Source: DAIMZI01 sp036734025 (lineage in GTDB: Bacteria; Pseudomonadota; Alphaproteobacteria; Rhizobiales; Rhodomicrobiaceae). From it: a DNA stretch of 64,000 bases. The position numbers and the translations under genes are program-made. The stretch is from NCBI GenBank assembly GCA_036734025.1, contig DAIMZI010000001.1:176267-240266 (forward strand), given 5' to 3'. The first letter of the stretch is position 1, and every line of letters begins with the position of its first letter. The notes beneath the pieces are model-generated. The model had not been told where the DNA came from. It searched no databases and worked only from the letters and a program-made list of their open reading frames with translations. Positions 45,270-53,074 of the stretch are shown in pieces.

Positions 45270-46484
45270 ATGTCCACACAAGCATCAGAAGATGTCGTGA
45301 CCATAACCGCCGCTATCATCGTTGCCGCCGGTCAAGGGCGGCGCGCCGGCACCGAGGCGGGACCAGCCAAGCAATATCGCCGGATCGGCGGCGAGATGAT
45401 GCTGACCTACGGCCTGCGCGCCTTCTGCACGCATCCGCGCATTAGCCATGTCCTGTGTGTGATCGCCAGGGGCGACGAAGCGCACTATGTAATGGCTTCG
45501 CGCGGGCTTGGCGTCAAGCTATTGAGACCGGTTATGGGCGGTGACACCCGGCAGCAGTCGGTGCACGCCGGTTTGCGCGCGCTTGCGCCCATGCATCCTG
45601 ACAAGGTCCTGATCCATGATGCCGCCCGCCCCTTCATCGATGCGACGACCATATCGGGCGTGATCGACACGCTTGATGAGCATGCGGCCTGCCTGGCGGG
45701 CGAGCCGGTCAGCGATACGCTCAAGCTGGCCGAAAGCGGTATGGTCATGCGCACCATGGATCGAACCGGGCTGTGGCGGGCGCAGACACCCCAGGGCTTT
45801 CATTTTGCGGCGATCCTGGATGCCCACGAACGCGCGGCAACGGCTGAGGACGCGGTCTTCACCGACGATGCCAGCATCGCTGAATGGGCCGGCATTGGCG
45901 TGCGTCTGGTGCCCGGCTCGCCGCAAAACTGGAAGGTCACCACACCGGGAGATATCGCCATGGCGGAAAGACTGCTCGGCGCGCCTGCGGCTGTGTTTGA
46001 AACCCGCACCGGCAGCGGCTTTGACGTGCATCGTTTCACACCGGGCGACAGCGTGCGGCTTTGCGGCATGTCCATTCCCCATGATCAGGCGCTGGAGGGC
46101 CACTCCGATGCCGATGTCGGCTTGCACGCGCTGACCGATGCGCTGCTCGGCGCGATCGGCGCGGGCGATATCGGCGCGCATTTCCCGCCCAGCGATCCGC
46201 AATGGCGCGGCGCGGCTTCGGACATCTTCCTGCGCCATGCCGCCGATGAGATCGCCCGACGCGGCGGACGCATCATCAATGCCGATGTCACCCTGATCTG
46301 CGAGGCGCCGAAGATCGGGCCGCACCGCGAGGCCATGCGCGCGGCGATCGCCGACATACTCAGCGTGCCGGTGGCCCGCATCAGCGTCAAGGCGACGACG
46401 AGCGAACGATTGGGCTTCACCGGCCGGCGCGAGGGCATCGCCGCGCTCGCCACGGCTTCGGTTGCCATGCGCATGGAGAACTGA
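45270..46484 (+). CDS. ispDF: Bifunctional IspD/IspF (MEP-pathway enzymes)
   Basis: 404 residues, a fusion of 2-C-methyl-D-erythritol 4-phosphate cytidylyltransferase (residues about 12-235: IIVAAGQGRRAG, LIHDAARPF) and 2,4-cyclodiphosphate synthase (about 245-404: metal ligands Asp252 and His254 in GSGFDVHRF, and EGHSDADVGLHALTDALLGA). The fusion is typical of alphaproteobacteria. The GTG at 45297 is an alternative start. Divergent from dusB; 2 bp before pncC. Confidence 0.97.
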   Translation: MSTQASEDVVTITAAIIVAAGQGRRAGTEAGPAKQYRRIGGEMMLTYGLRAFCTHPRISHVLCVIARGDEAHYVMASRGLGVKLLRPVMGGDTRQQSVHAGLRALAPMHPDKVLIHDAARPFIDATTISGVIDTLDEHAACLAGEPVSDTLKLAESGMVMRTMDRTGLWRAQTPQGFHFAAILDAHERAATAEDAVFTDDASIAEWAGIGVRLVPGSPQNWKVTTPGDIAMAERLLGAPAAVFETRTGSGFDVHRFTPGDSVRLCGMSIPHDQALEGHSDADVGLHALTDALLGAIGAGDIGAHFPPSDPQWRGAASDIFLRHAADEIARRGGRIINADVTLICEAPKIGPHREAMRAAIADILSVPVARISVKATTSERLGFTGRREGIAALATASVAMRMEN

Positions 46485-46486
46485 AG

Positions 46487-46987
46487 ATGAATTCTGAGCT
46501 TCTGCGCCAGGCCGATGCGCTGATTGCGCGCGCGAGCGAGACCGGGGTGATGCTGGGCACGGCAGAGTCGTGCACCGGCGGACTGATCGCGGCATGCCTA
46601 ACGGCCCGTTCCGGCGCATCGGCTGCGTTCGCCTGCGGCTTCATCACCTATTCGAACGAAGCCAAGATCATCATGCTGGGGGTGGACCCTGATCTGATCG
46701 AGACCGCAGGCGCGGTATCAAAAGCAGTAGCCGAAACCATGGCGCTGGGCGTGCTGCAGCGCGGGCCAGCCGATCTGGCCATGAGCGTCACGGGCATCGC
46801 CGGCCCAGGCGGCGGCAGCGTGCAAAAACCGGTCGGACTGGTGCACATTGCGGCGGCGCGCCGGCGCACCGCAGGGGGGCAGCCGGACCTGCTCCATGAA
46901 CGGCATGATTTCGGCGACATCGGGCGCCAAGCCGTGCGCGAAGCATCGGTTGCGGCCGCGCTCGGCCTGGCAGCGCGCCTGCTGTAG
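46487..46987 (+). CDS. pncC: CinA family protein, nicotinamide-nucleotide amidohydrolase (PncC)
   Basis: 166 residues, the stand-alone C-terminal domain of CinA. LGTAESCTGGLIAACLTARSGAS, FITYSNEAKIIMLGV, AVSVTGIAGPGGG-type motif (MSVTGIAGPGGGSVQKPVGLVHI). Deamidates NMN in pyridine-nucleotide recycling. Two bp after ispDF, so cotranscribed; an ispDF-cinA pair is common in this order. Confidence 0.94.
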   Translation: MNSELLRQADALIARASETGVMLGTAESCTGGLIAACLTARSGASAAFACGFITYSNEAKIIMLGVDPDLIETAGAVSKAVAETMALGVLQRGPADLAMSVTGIAGPGGGSVQKPVGLVHIAAARRRTAGGQPDLLHERHDFGDIGRQAVREASVAAALGLAARLL

Positions 46988-46999
46988 AGCGCGTTCAAA

Positions 47000-47160
47000 G
47001 AAACCGGGGCCACTTTTGCTGGACCTGCTTCGGTCCTTTGCTTGTCGCACGTCCAAACATAAAACCGGCGACCACTTTTGCTGGACGTGCTCCGGTCCTT
47101 TGCTTGTCGTACGTCCAAACGCAAAACCGGGGCCACTTTTGCTGGACGTGCTCCGGTCGC
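47000..47160. repeat. 61-bp tandem palindromic intergenic repeat
   Basis: Two full and one partial copy (about 2.6) of a 61-62-bp unit beginning AAACCGG at 47000, 47061 and 47123. Each copy contains CCACTTTTGCTGGAC, and each full copy has an internal inverted repeat (TGGACGT...ACGTCCA at 47081-47087 and 47110-47116 in copy 2). Preceded by TAGAGCGCGTTC. The layout resembles the AGAGCG/ACCGG palindromic elements common between rhizobial genes. Located between the converging ends of pncC and pta, it may act as a bidirectional terminator. Confidence 0.85.
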
Positions 47161-47176
47161 CTTGAGCCGCGCCCGC

Positions 47177-48193
47177 TCAGGCCAGCCGGTCGACTGCCTG
47201 CGCCTGAACGCAGGTGACCGCAATCAGCCGGTAGACATCCTCCGCCGAGCAGCCGCGCGACAAGTCATTGGCGGGACGCGCCAGCCCCTGGAGGATCGGT
47301 CCTATCGCCTTGGCGCGGCCAATCCGCTCAGCAAGCTTATAACCGATATTGCCGGCTTCCAGACTGGGGAAGATGAGCACGTTGGCGCGCCCTTCCAGCG
47401 GCGAGCCCGGAGCCTTGCTGGCATTGATCGCCGGCACCAGCGCCGCGTCGAGCTGGATGTCACCATCGACGATGAGATCGGAGCGGGCTTCGCGCACCAG
47501 CCGTGCGGCCTCGGCGACCTTGTCGACCAGCGGATGGCTGGCGCTGCCGCGCGTGGAGAACGACAGCATGGCAACGCGCGGCTCCATGCCGAGAAGCTCC
47601 GCGGCGCTGTCGGCCGAGGCCTGGGCAATCTGGGCAAGCTGGCGTGCGTCGGGATCGACCACGAGAGCGCAATCGGCAAACACCATTGCGCCCTTGGGTT
47701 CATGGAACGGCTCGGCCAGCATCATGATGAAAAAGCTCGAGACGGTCTTGTAGCGCTTGCCGATGCCGATCACCTGAATGGCCGCGCGCACGGTATCGGC
47801 GGTGGTGTTGGCGGCGCCTGCGATGCTGCCATCTGCCTGGGATGCGCGCACCATCATGTTGGCGAAGTAAAGCGTGCTGCGCATCGCCTCGCGCGCGGCC
47901 GCCGCATCAAGCCCCTTGTGCCGGCGCATTTCCAGATAGATCTCGGCGAAATTGTCGAAATCGGGGGATTTGGCCGGCTCAACGATGTTAACGCCACTGA
48001 CGCCTGCGCCGCCGGTCTGGCCGGCGATCAGATCGGCAACCACGTGCTCCTCGCCCAGAAGCGTGACGCGCGCCAGCCCGTCGCTTGCCGCACGCACCGC
48101 GCCTTCGACGATGCGCGGGTCATGTCCTTCAGCAAGGACGATATGTTTCGGGCGGGCGCGCGCAGCATCGAGAAGATCGTCAAATTCCATCAT
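47177..48193 (-). CDS. pta: Phosphate acetyltransferase
   Basis: 338 residues, the short form without the DRTGG domain. Converts acetyl phosphate and CoA to acetyl-CoA. LAEGHDPRIVEGAVRA near residue 20 and the C-terminal GSPLEGRANVLIFPSLEAGNIGYKLAER segment are typical. Lies 65 bp after xsc; the xsc-pta pair is the standard tail of bacterial taurine/sulfoacetaldehyde degradation, where Pta uses the acetyl phosphate made by Xsc. No ackA is nearby, consistent with this role. Confidence 0.95.
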   Translation of the reverse strand: MMEFDDLLDAARARPKHIVLAEGHDPRIVEGAVRAASDGLARVTLLGEEHVVADLIAGQTGGAGVSGVNIVEPAKSPDFDNFAEIYLEMRRHKGLDAAAAREAMRSTLYFANMMVRASQADGSIAGAANTTADTVRAAIQVIGIGKRYKTVSSFFIMMLAEPFHEPKGAMVFADCALVVDPDARQLAQIAQASADSAAELLGMEPRVAMLSFSTRGSASHPLVDKVAEAARLVREARSDLIVDGDIQLDAALVPAINASKAPGSPLEGRANVLIFPSLEAGNIGYKLAERIGRAKAIGPILQGLARPANDLSRGCSAEDVYRLIAVTCVQAQAVDRLA

Positions 48194-48258
48194 GCGCGCC
48201 CCCGCCGCGTTCTTGTTTGTCTCGGCCGGGGACCATTCGCAAGCAATGCCCTGCCGGA

Positions 48259-50016
48259 CTATGCTTGTGCGGCGTAGGCCTTGTATTTGTCAAGATGGCG
48301 TACCGGAAGCGACAGCGCATCGCGGCGGAACGGATCGCCAAGCTCGCGGGTCAGCATCACCTCGATCACCGTGGTCTTGCCGTCTTTTTGCGCTGCACAC
48401 GCATCGCGCAGCGCCGTGCCGACATCGCTCAATTGCTCGATCCGGTGGCCTTGCGCGCCCATGCTGCGGGCGACTTCGGCGAAAGACGGATTGTACAGAT
48501 CGGTGCCGACAAAACGGCGATCATAGAAATCGACCTGGTTCTTCTTCTCCGCGCCCCACTGGCGGTTGTTGAACACAACCGCCGTCACGGCAATGTTCTC
48601 GCGGATGCAGGTGAGGATCTCGCCGAAGCTCATGCCCCACGCGCCCTCGCCGACATAGGCCACCACCGGACGCTCTGGCTGGGCCAGCTTGGCGCCGATC
48701 GCCACCGGGAACGCATAGCCGCAGTTGCCGAAGCTCATCGCCGCCAGCATCGAGCGTGGCCGGTCAAAGCGCAGATAGCTGTTGGCGACCGAACACACAT
48801 TGCCGATGTCGGTGGAGACGATGGCATCGGCCGGCAGCGCCTTTTCCAGCTCGCGCAGCATCTCGCGCGGGTGCATCAGGTTCGGCTCGGCCTTGATCAT
48901 GTCGAGGCTGTAGGGGTCGGTCTCGTGACGCCAGTTGTCCAGCTCGTTTTCCCAGGCTTCCTTTTCTGCCCTGATCTTCGCCAGACGCTCGGCTTCATTG
49001 GCGCGGCAGGCCAGTTCGCGGTTCTGCAGCAGCTCATAAAGAGCTTCCGCAGCGGCCCGGGCATCGCCGTTGACCCCCACCGAGATCTTCTTGACCAGCC
49101 CGAGCATTTCCGCATCCGCATCGACCTGAATGATCGCGGCGTTCTTGGGCCAGTAATCGAGCCCATGCTGCGGCAGTGTGCCGAACGGCCCGAGGCGCGT
49201 GCCGAGCGCCAGCACGACATCGGCCTGCGAAATCAGCTTCATGCCCGCCTTGGAGCCCTGATAGCCGAGCGGACCGCACCACAGCGGATGGCTGGCCGGG
49301 AAACTGTCATTGTGCAGGTAGCTGTTGACCACCGGCGCGTTCAGATGTTCGGCCAGGTGGATACAGGCTTCCACACTATCCGAGGCGATGACGCCGCCAC
49401 CCGACAGGATCACCGGGAATTTCGCCGAAGCCAGCAGCGAGGCCGCCTTTTCCAGGCTGCGCTTGCCGCCCGGACCACGCTCGACCCGGATCGGTTCGGG
49501 GATCGTGTAATCGCCCTCGCCATAGAAATAATCGCGCGGAATGTTGAGCTGGGTCGGCCCCATGTTGAGCATTGCGCGGTCAAAGCAGCGGGCGGTGATC
49601 TCGGCCATGCGCGCGGGATTGTTCACGTGGCCCTGATATTTGGTGATCTTGGAAAAGATGGCGAGCTGTTCGGTCTCCTGAAACCCGCCCAGCCCCATCG
49701 TCATGGTGCCGGCTTCCGGCGTGATCATCACGACCGGGGTATGCGCCCAGTAGGCGGCTGCAATCGAGGTGACGAAATTGGTGATGCCCGGACCGTTCTG
49801 GGCCATGCACACGCCATGGCGGCCCGTGACACGCGCATAGCCATCGGCCATGTGCCCGGCGCCTTGTTCATGGACCGTGGGGATGTAGCGGATGCCCGCG
49901 GCCGGAAAGATATCCAGCGCATCCATGCAGGCCGAGCCCACGATGCCGAACACATCGGTGACGCCATTGGCGACGAGGGTCTCAACGAAAGCTTCACTCG
50001 GTGTCATTCGCGTCAT
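48259..50016 (-). CDS. xsc: Sulfoacetaldehyde acetyltransferase
   Basis: 585 residues from the ATG at 50016 with GGAGG 10 nt upstream. ThDP enzyme splitting sulfoacetaldehyde with phosphate into sulfite and acetyl phosphate. N-terminal PYR domain with catalytic Glu50 (VHEQGAGHMADGYARVTG), and GSACMDALDIFPAAGIRYIP plus PEAGTMTMGLGGFQETEQ, which distinguish Xsc from acetolactate synthase. C-terminal PP domain GEGAWGMSFGEI...NNRQWGAEKKN. Genes making sulfoacetaldehyde (tpa, tauXY) and a sulfite exporter are not in the window. Confidence 0.95.
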   Translation of the reverse strand: MTRMTPSEAFVETLVANGVTDVFGIVGSACMDALDIFPAAGIRYIPTVHEQGAGHMADGYARVTGRHGVCMAQNGPGITNFVTSIAAAYWAHTPVVMITPEAGTMTMGLGGFQETEQLAIFSKITKYQGHVNNPARMAEITARCFDRAMLNMGPTQLNIPRDYFYGEGDYTIPEPIRVERGPGGKRSLEKAASLLASAKFPVILSGGGVIASDSVEACIHLAEHLNAPVVNSYLHNDSFPASHPLWCGPLGYQGSKAGMKLISQADVVLALGTRLGPFGTLPQHGLDYWPKNAAIIQVDADAEMLGLVKKISVGVNGDARAAAEALYELLQNRELACRANEAERLAKIRAEKEAWENELDNWRHETDPYSLDMIKAEPNLMHPREMLRELEKALPADAIVSTDIGNVCSVANSYLRFDRPRSMLAAMSFGNCGYAFPVAIGAKLAQPERPVVAYVGEGAWGMSFGEILTCIRENIAVTAVVFNNRQWGAEKKNQVDFYDRRFVGTDLYNPSFAEVARSMGAQGHRIEQLSDVGTALRDACAAQKDGKTTVIEVMLTRELGDPFRRDALSLPVRHLDKYKAYAAQA

Positions 50017-50049
50017 AATCAGGCGTCCTCCCTGGCGGCTTATTGTCGG

Positions 50050-50076
50050 TCACCGGTGATGCGGGCGCGCCCGCAT
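50050..50076. promoter_or_regulatory. Adjacent perfect palindromes in the xsc leader
   Basis: TCACCGGTGA (50050-50059) is directly joined to ATGCGGGCGCGCCCGCAT (50059-50076), both perfect palindromes, 34-60 bp upstream of the xsc ATG. Position and symmetry fit an operator pair or an mRNA hairpin near the ribosome-binding site. Confidence 0.5.
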
Positions 50077-50205
50077 AACGGCGATTAGATCATCAGTGGC
50101 GTGGCGAGGGCCCGCTGATGCGGTTCGGGGCAGATGGCCGGCAACGGACCTGAGCCGCTCGGCTGCCCCGTAGCAGCCGCGGGCGAAATACGCAGATCGG
50201 ACCGG

Positions 50206-50221
50206 ATGAAATCATTTTCAT
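50206..50221. promoter_or_regulatory. 16-bp inverted repeat upstream of xsc
   Basis: ATGAAA-tcat-TTTCAT, about 190 bp before xsc, in an AT-richer patch. Candidate operator; regulator unknown. Confidence 0.35.
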
Positions 50222-50421
50222 TCAGTCTTCGACAAGTATCACAGGCCCGCTTGGGCGTCAACGATGTGCGGGCATTCCGGGCATCAAGGCCAGTATGACG
50301 CAGGGCCGATGCGCCGGGCGGTGCGCGCGATTGCAGTTGCGGGCGTATGGAGACTTGAGAGCGTGAGGATTACGTGGCCGCCGGGATGGCGCGGTAGCAG
50401 CGATTTCGGCTGATTACGGCG

Positions 50422-51564
50422 TTACCGCTCTGAGGATGATGCCGGGTCCGTTTGCAGCGCGGCGTCCGGCTCGCTCTCGCCGTGGTCAGGCTCATCAAAA
50501 CAGGCGAGCATTGCGTCCAGATCCTGAGCCGCGCCGGCACACGTGCCGAGTTCGACCAGTTCTTCTGTGTAGAGATAGCCGCGATAGGGCGAGATCAGAT
50601 AGCGCACCGCGGTGCCTTCGAGATTGCCGAACCGGTCAATGCTGCCCTCATAGCTCGGATCAACTTTCAAGATTGCCTCGCGCAACTCATCGCCCTTGAT
50701 GAAATTGTCCGGCAACTGATCAAACGGCCCATCGTAATAGTTGTTGACCTGTACATTGGGGGCATAGACCGCCATTAGGATGAGCCGCCCGGACGCGTCG
50801 GCATAATAGGCAAAGCCTGTGCGCCGCCCGACCAGCACGCGCGGCGCAGAACTGAGCGGCACCAGTTCCTCGCTGCGGCCCGACGTTTCATCAAGGATGA
50901 ACGAAAAACGGTTGATGCGGTCATTGAATAAGAGGAAAAAGCGGATGCCCGATTCATCGAACACGGGTCCGATGAAACGATCGCCGTCGGCCATCGCCGC
51001 GCGCGGCGGGCGGACATCGGACAGATCATTCAACTCGAATATGACCGACGTGCCCCTTGAGGAAATTTTGTAAGTGAGGGGGGCGAGCCGTTCAACGCTC
51101 ACACCGTCCTCGGCCCCGAGAATCGTGAATTGTCCTTCGTCCTCCAACTCCAGCCATTCATTCGTGTCCTTGTAATAGCCGAAATTGACGCGCGCGAGCT
51201 CCCGGCCGTCCGGATCGAGCCTGATATTGCCGGAATAGCCGACGCCTTCATGTATGAAGCGGAAATAATAGTAATTTTCGGTGGGATAGACCATGACCCT
51301 GGCGGGCAGGCCATCGAGCACGAACTGGAACACGCCACGCGGATCATCGATATCGAGGCCGGTCGCGCCGAGTGAGCGGATGAACTCCTCGTTCGTCTCA
51401 AGCCGCGGTGGCTGGGTGGTGCCGGTGTCTTGCGCCCTGGTGCTGGCGACATCCGCCATCAGGATCATGGCCAGGATCACGGCAAGGAACATGAGCGCGC
51501 GGTGCATACGCGCGGGGACGTGAGAGAAATTTCGCGTCAGCTTGCTGGCGCTTCGCATGAACAT
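50422..51564 (-). CDS. Conserved-looking secreted protein of unknown function
   Basis: 380 residues from the ATG at 51564 (GGAA 8 nt upstream); the ATG at 51507 is the alternative. A signal segment (RALMFLAVILAMILMADVASTRAQ) precedes a soluble acidic domain rich in aromatic and beta-prone stretches (ENYYYFRFIHEGVGYSGNIRL, VNNYYDGPFDQLPDNF). No family recognised. Only two Cys remain near the C-terminus (LGTCAGAAQDLDAMLACFDE). Probably periplasmic or outer-membrane associated. Upstream lie two 15-bp direct repeats. Confidence 0.7.
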   Translation of the reverse strand: MFMRSASKLTRNFSHVPARMHRALMFLAVILAMILMADVASTRAQDTGTTQPPRLETNEEFIRSLGATGLDIDDPRGVFQFVLDGLPARVMVYPTENYYYFRFIHEGVGYSGNIRLDPDGRELARVNFGYYKDTNEWLELEDEGQFTILGAEDGVSVERLAPLTYKISSRGTSVIFELNDLSDVRPPRAAMADGDRFIGPVFDESGIRFFLLFNDRINRFSFILDETSGRSEELVPLSSAPRVLVGRRTGFAYYADASGRLILMAVYAPNVQVNNYYDGPFDQLPDNFIKGDELREAILKVDPSYEGSIDRFGNLEGTAVRYLISPYRGYLYTEELVELGTCAGAAQDLDAMLACFDEPDHGESEPDAALQTDPASSSER

Positions 51565-51598
51565 AGTGAAATTCCAGTCACGTCTGCACCAAATTCCT

Positions 51599-51628
51599 CT
51601 TTGCGCAAACCTTCTTTGCGCAAACCTT
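51599..51628. repeat. Two 15-bp direct repeats, each with a TTTGCGCAAA palindrome
   Basis: CTTTGCGCAAACCTT at 51599-51613 and 51614-51628, identical and head to tail, 35 bp upstream of the secreted-protein start. Each holds the 10-bp perfect palindrome TTTGCGCAAA, so a pair of dimer-binding sites is possible. Confidence 0.85.
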
Positions 51629-51708
51629 CGACACGAGAGTGACGCACATTCAAAGCACGACAAATGTAAAGAGCAGCCCGATGTGGGCTGCCCTCGACTT
51701 ATGCTTCA

Positions 51709-52026
51709 TTACCACCGGCGGCTGTGATAGTGGCGGTGATAATGACGGCGGCGATAATGCCGGCGGTAGTATCTGCGGCTATGATAATGCCGATGATATC
51801 TGCCGCGGCGATAGCGACGATGATATCTGCCGCTGCGGTGATAACGGTGCCAGTGACGATGTCTGGCCTCTTGCAGCAAGGTCTCTTTCTCGGCTACCTG
51901 GTTTACAAGGCCGGAAACGAGAGCGTTACCGTTGATGATGCTGGCTGCCTGAGCACGCTCGCCAGCAAGGAACACCAAAGGCACGCTTAGGGCAATCGCC
52001 CCGAGAAACAGAAATAGCTTTCTCAT
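51709..52026 (-). CDS. Secreted His/Arg/Tyr-rich low-complexity protein
   Basis: 105 residues. A clear signal peptide (MRKLFLFLGAIALSVPLVFL, cleavage after AQA at about 27) leads to a short linker (to residue 54). The last 51 residues contain 21 Arg, 13 His, 10 Tyr, 3 Ser, 2 Gly and 2 Trp and nothing else. The segment YHRHYHSRR occurs twice. AAGG lies 10 nt before the ATG. Very basic and His-dense, so binding of metal, nucleic acid or anionic cell-wall or LPS groups is conceivable. No family recognised beyond small secreted His/Arg-rich alphaproteobacterial proteins. Confidence 0.75.
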   Translation of the reverse strand: MRKLFLFLGAIALSVPLVFLAGERAQAASIINGNALVSGLVNQVAEKETLLQEARHRHWHRYHRSGRYHRRYRRGRYHRHYHSRRYYRRHYRRRHYHRHYHSRRW

Positions 52027-52262
52027 GAGGTGGAAGCCTTCTGGTTGGAAATAACTTCCCTCGGCCTTGTGAAGTTAGCACTCCTGAAAGCCGATGTCAC
52101 CCTTTGTGCAAATTGTGCACACTCAAACCACTTCGCGGACCATTTACAGTCCCGCACCTGCAGCCGGGCTACCGTGCGACCCGGCGCATCAGGGTGCTCA
52201 GACTTAACAGGCAAGTGCCGAGCGGGGACTGCGCGAACCGCTGCATGCCCCCGCTCGTGATC

Positions 52263-52724
52263 TCAGCGAAAATTGATATGCTTTTCAAAATCCTCTAGGT
52301 ACCTGCGCCACCAATCAACCGTATCGAGGAAGTTTGCCTGCGATACACCCTCATATAGATTAACTGTCATCTCGAGAATGGCCTCGCCATCATCATCCTG
52401 GTAAGCGCGCGTGTAACGCTTTTCCTTGTTCCATTCGTTCATCTTGCTGAGGGAGACCGAGACTCGGTAGCCGGCTGTGAAGATCACATCGCGGCAGTTC
52501 TTGTTATCGGTGCAGCCATAAAAGAAGATATTGTAATTGCTATTCGACAAGGCGCCCTTGATCAGCGGATCACCAACACGATCGACATCCAGTGTGGCCT
52601 TGTAGCCGGCTGACTGGAGGATGCGAACCAGTCTCAGGGGATCAGAGGCATCGACAAGCTGAGCTGCGGCAGTTCCTGGCAACAAAATGATAGCGCAAAT
52701 AATCATAAACGAACGCAAGATCAT
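52263..52724 (-). CDS. YbjN domain-containing secreted protein
   Basis: 153 residues. Signal peptide (MIICAIILLPGTAAAQ) and a YbjN-type domain, a type III secretion chaperone-like fold: DPLRLVRILQSAGYKATLD, DPLIKGALSNSNYNIFFYGC, CRDVIFTAGY. Two cysteines (GCTDNKNC) could pair. AAGGAGAG lies 6 nt before the ATG. Function unknown. The gene and its flanks are lower in GC than the surroundings. Confidence 0.8.
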   Translation of the reverse strand: MILRSFMIICAIILLPGTAAAQLVDASDPLRLVRILQSAGYKATLDVDRVGDPLIKGALSNSNYNIFFYGCTDNKNCRDVIFTAGYRVSVSLSKMNEWNKEKRYTRAYQDDDGEAILEMTVNLYEGVSQANFLDTVDWWRRYLEDFEKHINFR

Positions 52725-53074
52725 GGCCTCTCTCCTTATGATATCTTGAATTCAATTTCACCTGCTTCGTTCTTCACTCTTGCAGCGCATACGCAAACTA
52801 GAAATGCTATTCATAAAGACATGCATCGCATGAAGCTACTTGTATTTCCATGCTAGTTGAGAACAAAATTTGTGTCGAGGAGACGTCTTCAATAATAGCT
52901 GGCGTTTAACAGCTTGCAAACGACAAGAAGCAATGAGCCTGAGCGAATTTTTCACGACAGCGCGCTTACGCCTTGATAGAAAACGCCCGTAGACTGCGTG
53001 TGTGCGGTGCGGAAGGAATTGTCTGTAGCCAGGCCAAACCCCGCGCCTGCCGCGAGAATGGGGGCAAGCAGACA
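52725..53074. other. Divergent AT-richer upstream region
   Basis: 350 bp between the YbjN-domain gene and the plus-strand membrane-protein gene. Clearly lower GC than flanking genes; no credible ORF and no promoter I can assign with confidence. Confidence 0.5.

Larger units (their letters stand above)
50017..50421. other. xsc upstream region
   Basis: 405 bp without a credible gene between xsc and a minus-strand hypothetical gene that is transcribed toward it. Holds the palindromes at 50050-50076 and 50206-50221. I found no convincing -35/-10 pair. Confidence 0.55.

Noticed and set aside
46648..47223. Minus-strand ORF with repeated LDVRQAKDRS segments
   Set aside because: It is the translation of the 61-bp intergenic repeat plus the antisense of pncC.
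48085..50088. 667-codon plus-strand ORF
   Set aside because: Lies antisense to xsc, whose protein has full catalytic motifs; long antisense ORFs are expected in GC-rich DNA.
51639..51935. Plus-strand ORF rich in Asp/Gly/Cys
   Set aside because: Mirror of the His/Arg/Tyr-rich gene; the minus frame has a signal peptide and ribosome-binding site, this one has neither.
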